Positions 4,890 through 11,107 of a DNA stretch of 11,619 nt are shown here, piece by piece. Source of the stretch: an uncultured Vogesella sp. (GTDB lineage: Bacteria; Pseudomonadota; Gammaproteobacteria; Burkholderiales; Chromobacteriaceae); assembly GCA_946479405.1 (NCBI GenBank), contig CAMLGD010000093.1, positions 1-11,619 on the forward strand, written 5' to 3'. The notes below the pieces were generated by a model. It did no database searches. It was not told where the DNA came from and saw nothing but the letters and a program-made list of their open reading frames with translations. Within the stretch, counting starts at the first letter, position 1. Every line of letters begins with the position of its first letter. The position numbers and the translations under genes were made by a program.

Positions 4890-7244
4890 TCAGCGCCAGC
4901 GTCGCAACAACAGCGAGTTGCTGACCACCGATACCGAGCTGGCCGCCATCGCCGCCCCGGCAATCACGGGGTTGAGCAGCCCCACAGCCGCCAGCGGAAT
5001 CCCCAGCACGTTGTAGATAAAGGCGAAGAACAGGTTCTGCCGGATCTTGCGCATGGTGGCGCGCGACAGGCGCACGGCATCGGCCAGATGCAGCAGATCG
5101 CCGTGCATCAGCGTCACGTCCGCCGCCTCGATGGCAACATCCGCCCCGGCGCCCATGGCAAAGCTGACATCGGCAGCGGCCAGCGCCGGCGCATCGTTGA
5201 TGCCATCGCCCACCATCGCCACCCGCAGGCCCTGCGCCTGCCAGTGGCGGATTTGCGCCGCCTTGTCCTGCGGACTCTGGCTGGCATACACCTCACTGAT
5301 GCCAGCCTGGCGCGCGATGGTGCTGGCGGTTTCCGGCTTGTCGCCGGTAAGCATCGCCACTTTCACCCCCAGGGCAGCCAGCGTCTGCACTGCCTGCGGC
5401 GACGTTGGCCGCAGCTGGTCAGCCAGCGCCAACAGTGCCTGCGGCACGCCATCGCGCGACAGCGCCAGCACCGTCTTGCCCTGCGCATACAGCGGCTGCG
5501 CCAGCGCCGGTACCGTACCCAATACCCAGTCCGGTGTTCCCAGCTGCAAGCGGCCAACGTTTGGCAACACAGCGCTGACGCCCTTGCCGATGGTGGCCTC
5601 GAACGCCTCCACCGCCGCCAGCGGCAACTGCTGTCTGGCGGCAGCGGCAAGGATGGCCAGCGCCAGCGGGTGCTCGGCACCCTGCTCCAGCGCCGCCGCC
5701 CACCCCAGCCACTGCTCCCCGTCACCGGCAGTCAATGGCACGATGTCGGTGAGCTGCGGCTTGCCGACGGTAAGGGTACCGGTCTTGTCCACCACCAGCA
5801 GATCCAGCTCCGCCGCATGCTGCAGCGCGGTGGCGTTGCGGAACAGCACGCCGCGGCGCGCACCGTTACCCATGCCCACCATGACCGCAGTGGGCGTGGC
5901 CAGCCCCAGCGCGCAAGGGCAGGCGATCACCAGCACCGCCACCGCGTGGATGAAGGCTTGCGGCCAGTCGCCACTCAGCCAGACGGTCAGCAGCAACGTC
6001 AGCAAGGCAATAGCCAGCACCGCCGGCACGAACACCGCGGCAATCTTGTCTGCCAGTGCCTGGATCGGCGCCTTGCTGCCCTGCGCCTCGGCCACCGCGC
6101 GCACGATGGCCGCCAACTGCGTGTGCGCCCCCACGCCGCGGGCGCGCACTTTCAGCATACCGCCGCTGTTCTGGGTGCCGGCATACACCCGGTCGCCCAC
6201 GCCGCGCTCCACCGGCAGGCTCTCGCCGGTAAGCAGGCTCTCGTCCAGCACCGCCTGCCCGGCCTCCACCTCGCCATCCACCGCCAGCCGTTCGCCGTGG
6301 CGCACGATCACCAGATCGTCCGCTTGCAGCTGGCCGATCGGCAGCTCCAATAACTGGCCGTCGCGCTCTACCCGCGCGGTCTTGGGCGACAGCGCCAGCA
6401 GGCTTTCGATGGCGCCGGCGGTGCGGCGCTTGGCACGCGCTTCCAACAGCTTGCCCAGCAGCACCAGGGTGATGATCACCGCACTGGCTTCAAAGTAGAC
6501 ATACAGCTCGTGCATGCCGGCCACGGTGACCCATGCCGACCACAGCCACGCCATGCTGGTGCCCAGCGCCACCAGCACGTCCATATTGGCGCCACCACCG
6601 CGCAGCGCCAGCCAGGCGCCGCGATAGAAGCGCCAGCCGACCAGAAACTGCACCGGCGTCGCCAATGCCAGCTGCCACTCGCGCGGCAGCCAACCGTGGT
6701 GACCGCCGGCCGCCATCGTCCACATCTCACCGGCGAACGGCAGGGTCAGCAGCAGCGACAGCGCAAACCACAGCAGCTCGTGCTGGTAGTGCTGCCGCGC
6801 GGCCTGTTCGCGCGCAGCGCTGTCATCGCTTTGCACGCTGGCGTCGTAACCGGCGCGACGTACGGCGGCGATGACATCGTCGGCCTGCAGACTGCCGGCG
6901 GGAAAGCGTACCGTAGCGGTTTCGGTAGCGAAGTTGACGTTGGCCGCAGCGCCCGGCAGCCGGTTCAGCACTTTCTCGATGCGCTGTGCACAAGCCACGC
7001 AGGTCATGCCGCTGATGGCCAGTTGTACGCTGGCCTCCGGCACGGCGAAACCGGCCTTGCCAATGGCGGTACGCAAGGCGGCGACATCCTGTTGCGCGGG
7101 GTCGAATTCGATACGGGCGGACTCACTGGCAAAGCTGACGCTGGCACTGACGCCCGGCAGGCGGCCCAGCACTTTTTCGATACGCTGCGCGCAGGCGACG
7201 CAGGTCATGCCCTGTACCGGCAGGGTGACGATTTGCTGACTCAT
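4890..7244 (-). CDS. copA: Cu(I)-exporting P1B-type ATPase CopA
   Basis: An inner-membrane pump of 784 residues that hydrolyses ATP to export cytoplasmic Cu(I). Two heavy-metal-binding domains come first, each with GMTCVAC (CxxC cysteines 15/18 and 82/85). Then follow the membrane helices, the actuator TGES (339-342), the CPC metal site in the membrane (442-444), the phosphorylated Asp of DKTGT (486), HP (525-526) and GDGIND (679-684). YN (744-745) and the final MAASS (766-770) are the extra ligands typical of Cu(I) pumps (subgroup P1B-1), which separates it from Zn/Cd pumps. The open frame reaches an ATG at 7274, but that codon falls inside the predicted -10 box. The ATG at 7244 is therefore used; it has GGAA upstream and gives the normal N-terminus MSQQIVTLPVQGMTC. 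It is likely copper-induced. No chaperone or regulator gene is adjacent. Confidence 0.95.
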   Translation of the reverse strand: MSQQIVTLPVQGMTCVACAQRIEKVLGRLPGVSASVSFASESARIEFDPAQQDVAALRTAIGKAGFAVPEASVQLAISGMTCVACAQRIEKVLNRLPGAAANVNFATETATVRFPAGSLQADDVIAAVRRAGYDASVQSDDSAAREQAARQHYQHELLWFALSLLLTLPFAGEMWTMAAGGHHGWLPREWQLALATPVQFLVGWRFYRGAWLALRGGGANMDVLVALGTSMAWLWSAWVTVAGMHELYVYFEASAVIITLVLLGKLLEARAKRRTAGAIESLLALSPKTARVERDGQLLELPIGQLQADDLVIVRHGERLAVDGEVEAGQAVLDESLLTGESLPVERGVGDRVYAGTQNSGGMLKVRARGVGAHTQLAAIVRAVAEAQGSKAPIQALADKIAAVFVPAVLAIALLTLLLTVWLSGDWPQAFIHAVAVLVIACPCALGLATPTAVMVGMGNGARRGVLFRNATALQHAAELDLLVVDKTGTLTVGKPQLTDIVPLTAGDGEQWLGWAAALEQGAEHPLALAILAAAARQQLPLAAVEAFEATIGKGVSAVLPNVGRLQLGTPDWVLGTVPALAQPLYAQGKTVLALSRDGVPQALLALADQLRPTSPQAVQTLAALGVKVAMLTGDKPETASTIARQAGISEVYASQSPQDKAAQIRHWQAQGLRVAMVGDGINDAPALAAADVSFAMGAGADVAIEAADVTLMHGDLLHLADAVRLSRATMRKIRQNLFFAFIYNVLGIPLAAVGLLNPVIAGAAMAASSVSVVSNSLLLRRWR
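5402..5412 (-). repeat. motif copy GCGGCCAACGT inside copA
   Basis: An 11-base half of the palindrome lies on the coding strand, read as codons for Arg-Pro-Thr. The surrounding 15 bases (5401-5415) are identical to 6936-6950 in the same gene, although the codon frame differs. Confidence 0.85.
5550..5560 (+). repeat. motif copy GCGGCCAACGT inside copA, near-palindrome
   Basis: The half-site is followed by TTGGC, so the site is one inserted T away from a longer palindrome. It is read on the coding strand as Asn-Val-Gly-Arg, a frame different from the other two copies in copA. Confidence 0.85.
6937..6947 (-). repeat. motif copy GCGGCCAACGT inside copA
   Basis: The 11-base half-site is read as Ala-Ala-Asn-Val in the linker strand of the second metal-binding domain. 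Confidence 0.85.
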
Positions 7245-7272
7245 GGCGATTTCCGACGAGGAATATAAACCC

Positions 7273-7301
7273 ATGATATACCCCTACAGGGTATATAGCA
7301 A
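7273..7301 (-). promoter_or_regulatory. copA promoter with CsoR-like operator in the spacer
   Basis: On the - strand, TTGCTA (7301-7296) and TATCAT (7278-7273) form a -35/-10 pair with a 17-bp spacer. Nearly the whole spacer is an inverted repeat: arms ATATACCC (7276-7283) and GGGTATAT (7289-7296) around five bases. Arms of the TATACCC/GGGTATA type are known for CsoR/RcnR-family repressors, which release DNA on binding Cu(I). A protein bound here would block RNA polymerase directly. Transcription would start near 7266, leaving a leader of about 22 bases. No regulator gene lies in the window. Confidence 0.7.
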
Positions 7302-7349
7302 AGTCGTGTTGAACAGCCATCCACCAGCAATCTGCTGCAGCTAGCCCCT

Positions 7350-7381
7350 GCTGTGCGCCCCTCCCGGGCGCAAGACACAGC
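7350..7381. other. bulged hairpin between corA and copA
   Basis: GCTGTG (7350-7355) pairs with CACAGC (7376-7381), and CGCCC (7356-7360) with GGGCG (7366-7370); CAAGA is bulged out on one side. It lies about 30 bp after the corA stop on the - strand. There is no T-run, so it may be a weak or Rho-assisted end for corA; this is uncertain. Confidence 0.4.
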
Positions 7382-7400
7382 GGGCCGACGACACGCCACT

Positions 7401-7409
7401 GCGGCCAAC
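7401..7409 (+). repeat. motif copy GCGGCCAAC after corA stop
   Basis: A single 9-base copy lies two bases from the corA stop codon, in the corA-copA gap. Like the two full palindromes, it sits at the 3' end of a gene. Confidence 0.75.
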
Positions 7410-7410
7410 C

Positions 7411-8478
7411 TTACAGCCAGCGGCGGCGCCAGAAAATGAAGCCCAACACCAGCGCAATCAACGCCATGCCGGCCATCACGCCGAAATAGCCATAGCGCCA
7501 GTGCAGCTCCGGCATGTTGTCAAAGTTCATGCCGTAGATGCCGGCAATCAGCGTCAGCGGCATGAAAATGATGGTGATCACCGTCAGCACCCGCATCTGC
7601 ACGTTGAGGCGGTTGGACTGCGCCGACATGTACAGATCCAGCATGCCGGAGATCACCTCGCGCGCGGTTTCCAGCGATTCAATCAGATGCAGGGTGTGGT
7701 CGAAGGCATCGCGCAGGTACAGCAGCGTGCCGTGCTGAAAGAAAGTGTGGTCGCCGCGGGTCAGCACATTGAGCACCTCGCGCAGCGGCACCAGCGCGCG
7801 GCGCAGGCGCATTGCCTCCTGCTTCTGGCGCTGGATGCGCGCCAGAATGAAGCGGTCGTGGCCGGACAATACCTGCTTGTCCAGCTGCTCCACATTGGCG
7901 TTGAACTGATCGATGACGCCAAAGTAGTCATCGATGATGGCATCCAGCAGGCCATAGGCCAGGTAGTCGGCTCCCTGCTGACGAAGTTGGCCGCGCCCCT
8001 GGCTCAGCCGTTCGCGCAGCGCGGCAAACACGCCCAGCGGCTGGGTCTGGAAACTGAGCACAAAGCCCTGCCCGATCACCAGGTATACCTGGTCGTGCTG
8101 CAAGCGCTGGTTGTCCGGCTGGTAGCGGTACACCCGGGTGGCGATGAACAGGTAGTCGCCGTAGTCGTCCACCTTGGGCCGCTGCCGGCTGTTGAGAATG
8201 TCCTCCAGCACCAGCGGGTGCAAACCGAAGCGCTGGCCGATCGCCTGCATCAGCGCCGGATCAGTCAGACCATACACGTTCAGCCATAGCACCGGCAGCT
8301 GCGGCCGGTACGCCAGCCCCTCTTCCAGCGTGGCAAACACCGTCTCGCGGCATTCGGCGGCGTTGTATTCGATCAGCGAGATGCGGCTCGCCAGCGCGGG
8401 CGCCTCCCCCGCCGGCAGCAGCGTGCCCGGAGGCTCGCCCAGAGTGGGAAAACGCTGTTTCAGATGTGGATGACGCAT
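7411..8478 (-). CDS. corA: CorA-family magnesium/cobalt transporter
   Basis: A 355-residue inner-membrane channel that takes up Mg2+ (also Co2+ and Ni2+) as a pentamer. A large cytoplasmic N-terminal domain of mixed alpha/beta structure and long helices fills residues 1 to about 290. Two membrane helices follow (about 296-315 and 331-349), joined by the diagnostic GMN motif in YGMNFDNMPEL (316-318). The end, FWRRRWL, is basic, as expected for the cytoplasmic tail. The frame is open back to 8529, but that stretch lies inside the ppx terminator. The ATG at 8478 is preceded by GGAG, four bases upstream, and is therefore the start. Length is slightly above E. coli CorA (316). Its transcription must begin in the short region between the ppx terminator and the gene, or by read-through; no clear promoter was found. 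Confidence 0.93.
   Translation of the reverse strand: MRHPHLKQRFPTLGEPPGTLLPAGEAPALASRISLIEYNAAECRETVFATLEEGLAYRPQLPVLWLNVYGLTDPALMQAIGQRFGLHPLVLEDILNSRQRPKVDDYGDYLFIATRVYRYQPDNQRLQHDQVYLVIGQGFVLSFQTQPLGVFAALRERLSQGRGQLRQQGADYLAYGLLDAIIDDYFGVIDQFNANVEQLDKQVLSGHDRFILARIQRQKQEAMRLRRALVPLREVLNVLTRGDHTFFQHGTLLYLRDAFDHTLHLIESLETAREVISGMLDLYMSAQSNRLNVQMRVLTVITIIFMPLTLIAGIYGMNFDNMPELHWRYGYFGVMAGMALIALVLGFIFWRRRWL
7986..7994 (-). repeat. motif copy GCGGCCAAC inside corA
   Basis: The 9-mer lies on the coding strand, read in a Gly-Gln-Leu frame. Confidence 0.7.
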
Positions 8479-8490
8479 ATGGCTCCAGAC

Positions 8491-8525
8491 AGAAAAACGG
8501 CCGTGGCAGCTGCTGCCCACGGCCG
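8491..8525 (-). terminator. intrinsic terminator of ppx
   Basis: On the - strand, CGGCCGTGG (8525-8517) pairs with CCACGGCCG (8506-8498), the stem continuing past a one-base bulge, and is followed at once by TTTTTCT. It starts about 35 bp after the ppx stop and ends 12 bp before the corA start codon, separating the two genes. Confidence 0.88.
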
Positions 8526-8559
8526 GCACCCAGCGGCCTGCGCGGCCGCCTACCCTGGC

Positions 8560-10053
8560 TTATTCGCCACGCATTTCCAGCGCTACGCCGATGTCTCGCC
8601 ACTGGCCGATTTCCTGCTTGAAGGCGGCGGTGGTCAGCGGGTTGGCCGCCAGCCAGGCCTTGCCCACGGTCAGCGCGTAGCCGTTGAGGGTGCGGCGCAG
8701 GCCGTGGATGGCATCCACGTCCACCGGGTTGCGGCTGCGGCAGAACAGCGCCGCCAGCCGTAGCGCCAGCACCGCCGGCCACAGCGACTCGTCGCTGACT
8801 TCCTTCAGCATCTTGCCCATGTCGCCGCGATGGCCTAGCACGATGGTGGCCAGCACGCTCTGCTCGCGGCGCGAGAAACCGGGCATGTCGGCATTGTTGA
8901 GAATGTAGGCGGAATGCTTGTGATAGGCAGTGTGCGCAATCGACAGACCGATCTCGTGCACCCGCGCCGCCCAGATCACCCGCTTGAGCATGTCCTCGTC
9001 CAGCGGCTCACCGGCGACCATGCGGTACAGACGCTCGGCCAGCTGTGTCACCCGCTGCGCCTGTGCCGTATCCACGTGGTAGCGGCGCTTGAACTGGGCA
9101 ATGGTGGAGTCCCGCATGTCCTTCTCCCGCTGGCGACCAAGCAGGTCGTACAGCACGCCGTCGCGCAGCGCGCCATCGGTAACGATCATGCGCTCGACCG
9201 CCAGCGACTCGAACACCGCGATCATGATTGCCAGCCCACCCGGCAATACCGGTGCACGGTCGGCTTTCAGGCCATTGATGGCGATATTGCGGATGTCGCC
9301 ACAGCGCTGCAGCGCCTCGCGCAGGCGCTTCATGCCGGCCAGGGTAATCTCGCCGCCAAACCAGTCGTTGATCTCCATGATGTCGCGCAGCGAGCGCGCG
9401 GTGCCGGAGGTTCCCACCGCCAGCTGCCACTCGCTGAGCGGATACTGGTGCGCAATGCGCTGGATCTCGTTGCGTGCGGCCAACTCGGCATCGCGGAAGG
9501 CATTCTTGCTGATCTTGCCATCGACGAAGAAGCGCTTGCTGAAGGTAACGCAGCCCAGCGGCAGGCTCTCGGTCACATGCGCCTTGTACTGGCTACCGAT
9601 GATGAACTCGGTGGAACCGCCGCCGATGTCCACCACCAGCCGCCGCTCCTTGGTGGCTGGCAGCGTGTGTGCAGCGCCCAGATAGATCAGGCGGGCCTCT
9701 TCGCGGCCGGCAATGATTTCGATGGGGAAGCCCAGCAGCCGCTCGGCTTCCACGATGAAGGCCGGCGCGTTCTTCGCCACGCGCAGCGTGTTGGTACCCA
9801 CCACGCGCACCTGCTTCGGGTCCAGCCCGCGCAGCCGCTCGCCAAAACGTGCCATGCATCCCAGGGCACGGGCCAGCGTTTCTTCATCCAGCGTCTTGTC
9901 TTCTTGCAAACCGCCGCCCAGGCGCACGGTTTCTTTGAGGGAATCGAGGGTATACAGCTGGTCGTCTACCACACGGGAAATCTGCAGCCGGAAGCTGTTG
10001 GACCCCATGTCCACGGTAGCCAGCACGTCAAACGGGGGCGTGACGGTACTCAA
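8560..10053 (-). CDS. ppx: exopolyphosphatase (Ppx/GppA family)
   Basis: A 497-residue cytoplasmic enzyme that removes terminal phosphates from inorganic polyphosphate. Visible features are the ASKHA phosphate-binding segment VDMGSNSFRLQ (14-24), the catalytic-region GREEARLIYLGAA (117-128) with its acidic residues, and the second nucleotide/phosphate motif VVDIGGGSTEF (140-150). A C-terminal HD-like domain shows VHEIGL and HKHSAYIL, as in E. coli PPX. The start is taken as TTG at 10053: AAGGGG lies eight bases upstream and gives MSTVTPPFDVLATVDMGSNS. The longer frame, from 10104, would begin inside the phoU terminator. Length suits PPX. It follows phoU by 82 bp, linking polyphosphate use to phosphate signalling. 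A GppA activity (pppGpp hydrolysis) cannot be excluded. Confidence 0.92.
   Translation of the reverse strand: MSTVTPPFDVLATVDMGSNSFRLQISRVVDDQLYTLDSLKETVRLGGGLQEDKTLDEETLARALGCMARFGERLRGLDPKQVRVVGTNTLRVAKNAPAFIVEAERLLGFPIEIIAGREEARLIYLGAAHTLPATKERRLVVDIGGGSTEFIIGSQYKAHVTESLPLGCVTFSKRFFVDGKISKNAFRDAELAARNEIQRIAHQYPLSEWQLAVGTSGTARSLRDIMEINDWFGGEITLAGMKRLREALQRCGDIRNIAINGLKADRAPVLPGGLAIMIAVFESLAVERMIVTDGALRDGVLYDLLGRQREKDMRDSTIAQFKRRYHVDTAQAQRVTQLAERLYRMVAGEPLDEDMLKRVIWAARVHEIGLSIAHTAYHKHSAYILNNADMPGFSRREQSVLATIVLGHRGDMGKMLKEVSDESLWPAVLALRLAALFCRSRNPVDVDAIHGLRRTLNGYALTVGKAWLAANPLTTAAFKQEIGQWRDIGVALEMRGE
8641..8649 (-). repeat. motif copy GCGGCCAAC inside ppx
   Basis: The 9-mer lies on the coding strand, read as Ala-Ala-Asn near the C-terminus. 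Confidence 0.7.
9476..9484 (+). repeat. motif copy GCGGCCAAC inside ppx, opposite orientation
   Basis: The coding strand carries GTTGGCCGC, spanning codons for Glu-Leu-Ala-Ala; frame and orientation both differ from the copy at 8641. Confidence 0.7.
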
Positions 10054-10085
10054 AAAGCTCACCCCTTGTCGGAGATTGGTTGAAT

Positions 10086-10117
10086 AAAAAAACGGCGGTA
10101 ACAATGTTACCGCCGTT
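10086..10117 (-). terminator. intrinsic terminator of phoU
   Basis: AACGGCGGTAAC and GTTACCGCCGTT (10091-10102 and 10106-10117) form a perfect 12-bp stem with a three-base loop, followed on the - strand by an unbroken run of T (10092-10086). It lies 18 bp after the phoU stop and only about 32 bp before the ppx TTG start, so little room is left for a separate ppx promoter. Confidence 0.93.
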
Positions 10118-10135
10118 CGCTAGGCTGGTGCACGC

Positions 10136-10849
10136 TTATTGGGCGGCATCGCCCAGCGATTCGCGCTTCTTTTCTTCCAGCGAGGTGTGGCGGATGTCCT
10201 TGCCCTTCACCAGATACACCACGTATTCCGAGATGTTCTTGGCGTGATCGCCGATGCGCTCGATGGCCTTGCACAGGAACAGCGTGTCGATGGAGGTGCT
10301 GATGGTGCGCGGATCTTCCATCATGAAAGTAATCTGCGCACGCAGCTCGGACGAGTAATCCTGGTCCAGCAGCATGTCCTCCTCGGCCAGCTCCACTGCG
10401 GCGGTCGGGTCCAGACGGGCAAAGGCGTCCAGCGCACGATGCAGCATGGCGATGGCGGTTTCCGCCATCTTGGATGCCTCGCGGAAGCGCGGCGCCGGCA
10501 TGCGGGCGCCCTGGCACAGATCGCGGCCAACCCGCGCGATCTTCTGCGCTTCGTCGCCGATGCGCTCCAGATCGGTAATGGTCTTGATCACCGTCACCAC
10601 CATGCGCAGGTCGCTGGCCGCCGGCTGACGGCGCACGATGATGTGCTGGCAGTCTTCATCAATCTGCACTTCCAGCGCATTGACCTTGGCATCGTCGGCG
10701 ATCACGCGCTCCAGGCGTGCCACATCACCCTCTTGCAAGGCGTCCATGGCGGCGCGGATCTGCTGCTCTACCAGCCCGCCCATCTGCAACACACGGGTGC
10801 GGATGGTTTCGAGCTCCAGGTCATACTGTTTGGAAAGATGTTCGGGCAT
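10136..10849 (-). CDS. phoU: phosphate signalling/transport regulator PhoU
   Basis: A 237-residue cytoplasmic protein made of two three-helix PhoU repeats. Each repeat carries the family's metal-binding sequence: TDLERIGDEAQKIARV (about 92-107) and KAIERIGDHAKNISEYVVYLVKGKDIRH (about 194-221). PhoU connects the PstSCAB phosphate transporter with the PhoR/PhoB two-component system and holds the phosphate regulon off when phosphate is plentiful. Normally phoU ends the pst operon; here no pst gene precedes it in the window, and its upstream neighbour is rpiA, with its own terminator. It therefore has its own promoter in 10850-11049. GAGG six bases before the ATG supports the start. Length is normal. 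Downstream ppx shares its phosphate theme. Confidence 0.96.
   Translation of the reverse strand: MPEHLSKQYDLELETIRTRVLQMGGLVEQQIRAAMDALQEGDVARLERVIADDAKVNALEVQIDEDCQHIIVRRQPAASDLRMVVTVIKTITDLERIGDEAQKIARVGRDLCQGARMPAPRFREASKMAETAIAMLHRALDAFARLDPTAAVELAEEDMLLDQDYSSELRAQITFMMEDPRTISTSIDTLFLCKAIERIGDHAKNISEYVVYLVKGKDIRHTSLEEKKRESLGDAAQ
10523..10531 (+). repeat. motif copy GCGGCCAAC inside phoU
   Basis: The coding strand carries GTTGGCCGC, read as Val-Gly-Arg. Confidence 0.7.
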
Positions 10850-10870
10850 GTCAGACCTCGGTCAGAATTT

Positions 10871-10886
10871 CGACGTAACGACGTAG
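10871..10886 (-). repeat. tandem 8-bp repeat before phoU
   Basis: CGACGTAA followed directly by CGACGTAG, and then a partial third unit CGTAAC. It lies 22 bp upstream of the phoU start, in its probable 5' leader, and may be chance. Confidence 0.5.
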
Positions 10887-10907
10887 CGTAACCCAGCTTT
10901 GTGACAG
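10886..10907 (-). promoter_or_regulatory. possible PhoB (PHO) box upstream of phoU
   Basis: On the - strand, CTGTCACAAAG is followed immediately by CTGGGTTACGC. The first 11-mer fits the PhoB half-site (CTGTCAYAWAW) closely, and the second keeps only the leading CTG plus scattered bases. Its place about 37 bp before the phoU ATG is sensible for a phosphate-regulated promoter. The remainder of the gap 10908-11049 shows no other site I can name. Confidence 0.35.
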
Positions 10908-11049
10908 GCAGATTGCAACTCCCGCAATTCCGGCGCCCGCACCGGCTGGGGCGTCCAAGGTTGCCGCAATGTAAAGCTCATTCCTCACGCGTCCGGCCCC
11001 GGACAATGGCAGCAGTGCAGCCGGCCTGCGTCATGCGCCGACGGCCATG

Positions 11050-11084
11050 AAAAATGCTGCCCACCCGCGCAGGTAGGCAGCATT
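11050..11084 (-). terminator. intrinsic terminator of rpiA
   Basis: AATGCTGCC (11053-11061) pairs with GGCAGCATT (11076-11084). An inner ACC/GGT pairing extends the stem, and on the - strand five T residues follow. It starts 23 bp after the rpiA stop and separates rpiA from phoU. Confidence 0.9.
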
Positions 11085-11107
11085 CCGCAGCGCGACAGCA
11101 ACGCGGC

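Noticed and set aside
4881..6353. 490-codon open frame on the + strand opposite copA, and a second of 483 codons at 5047-6498
   Set aside because: Both are mirror frames of copA: G+C-rich third positions keep them open, their translations are His/Arg/Gln- or Ser/Ala-rich with no fold, and copA is complete on the other strand.
7276..7296. Reading the copA dyad as a CueR/MerR site
   Set aside because: MerR-type activators use spacers of about 19-20 bp; here the spacer is 17 bp and the arms are of the TATACCC type known for CsoR-family repressors. Not fully excluded.
8479..8529. Upstream extension of corA by 17 codons
   Set aside because: It would start within the ppx terminator hairpin; the ATG at 8478 has its own ribosome site.
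8914..10083. 389-codon open frame on the + strand opposite ppx
   Set aside because: It is a shadow of the well-supported ppx gene, with low-complexity translation and no ribosome site. The same reasoning applies to 7501-8289 (opposite corA), 10139-10891 (opposite phoU) and 9089-9685.
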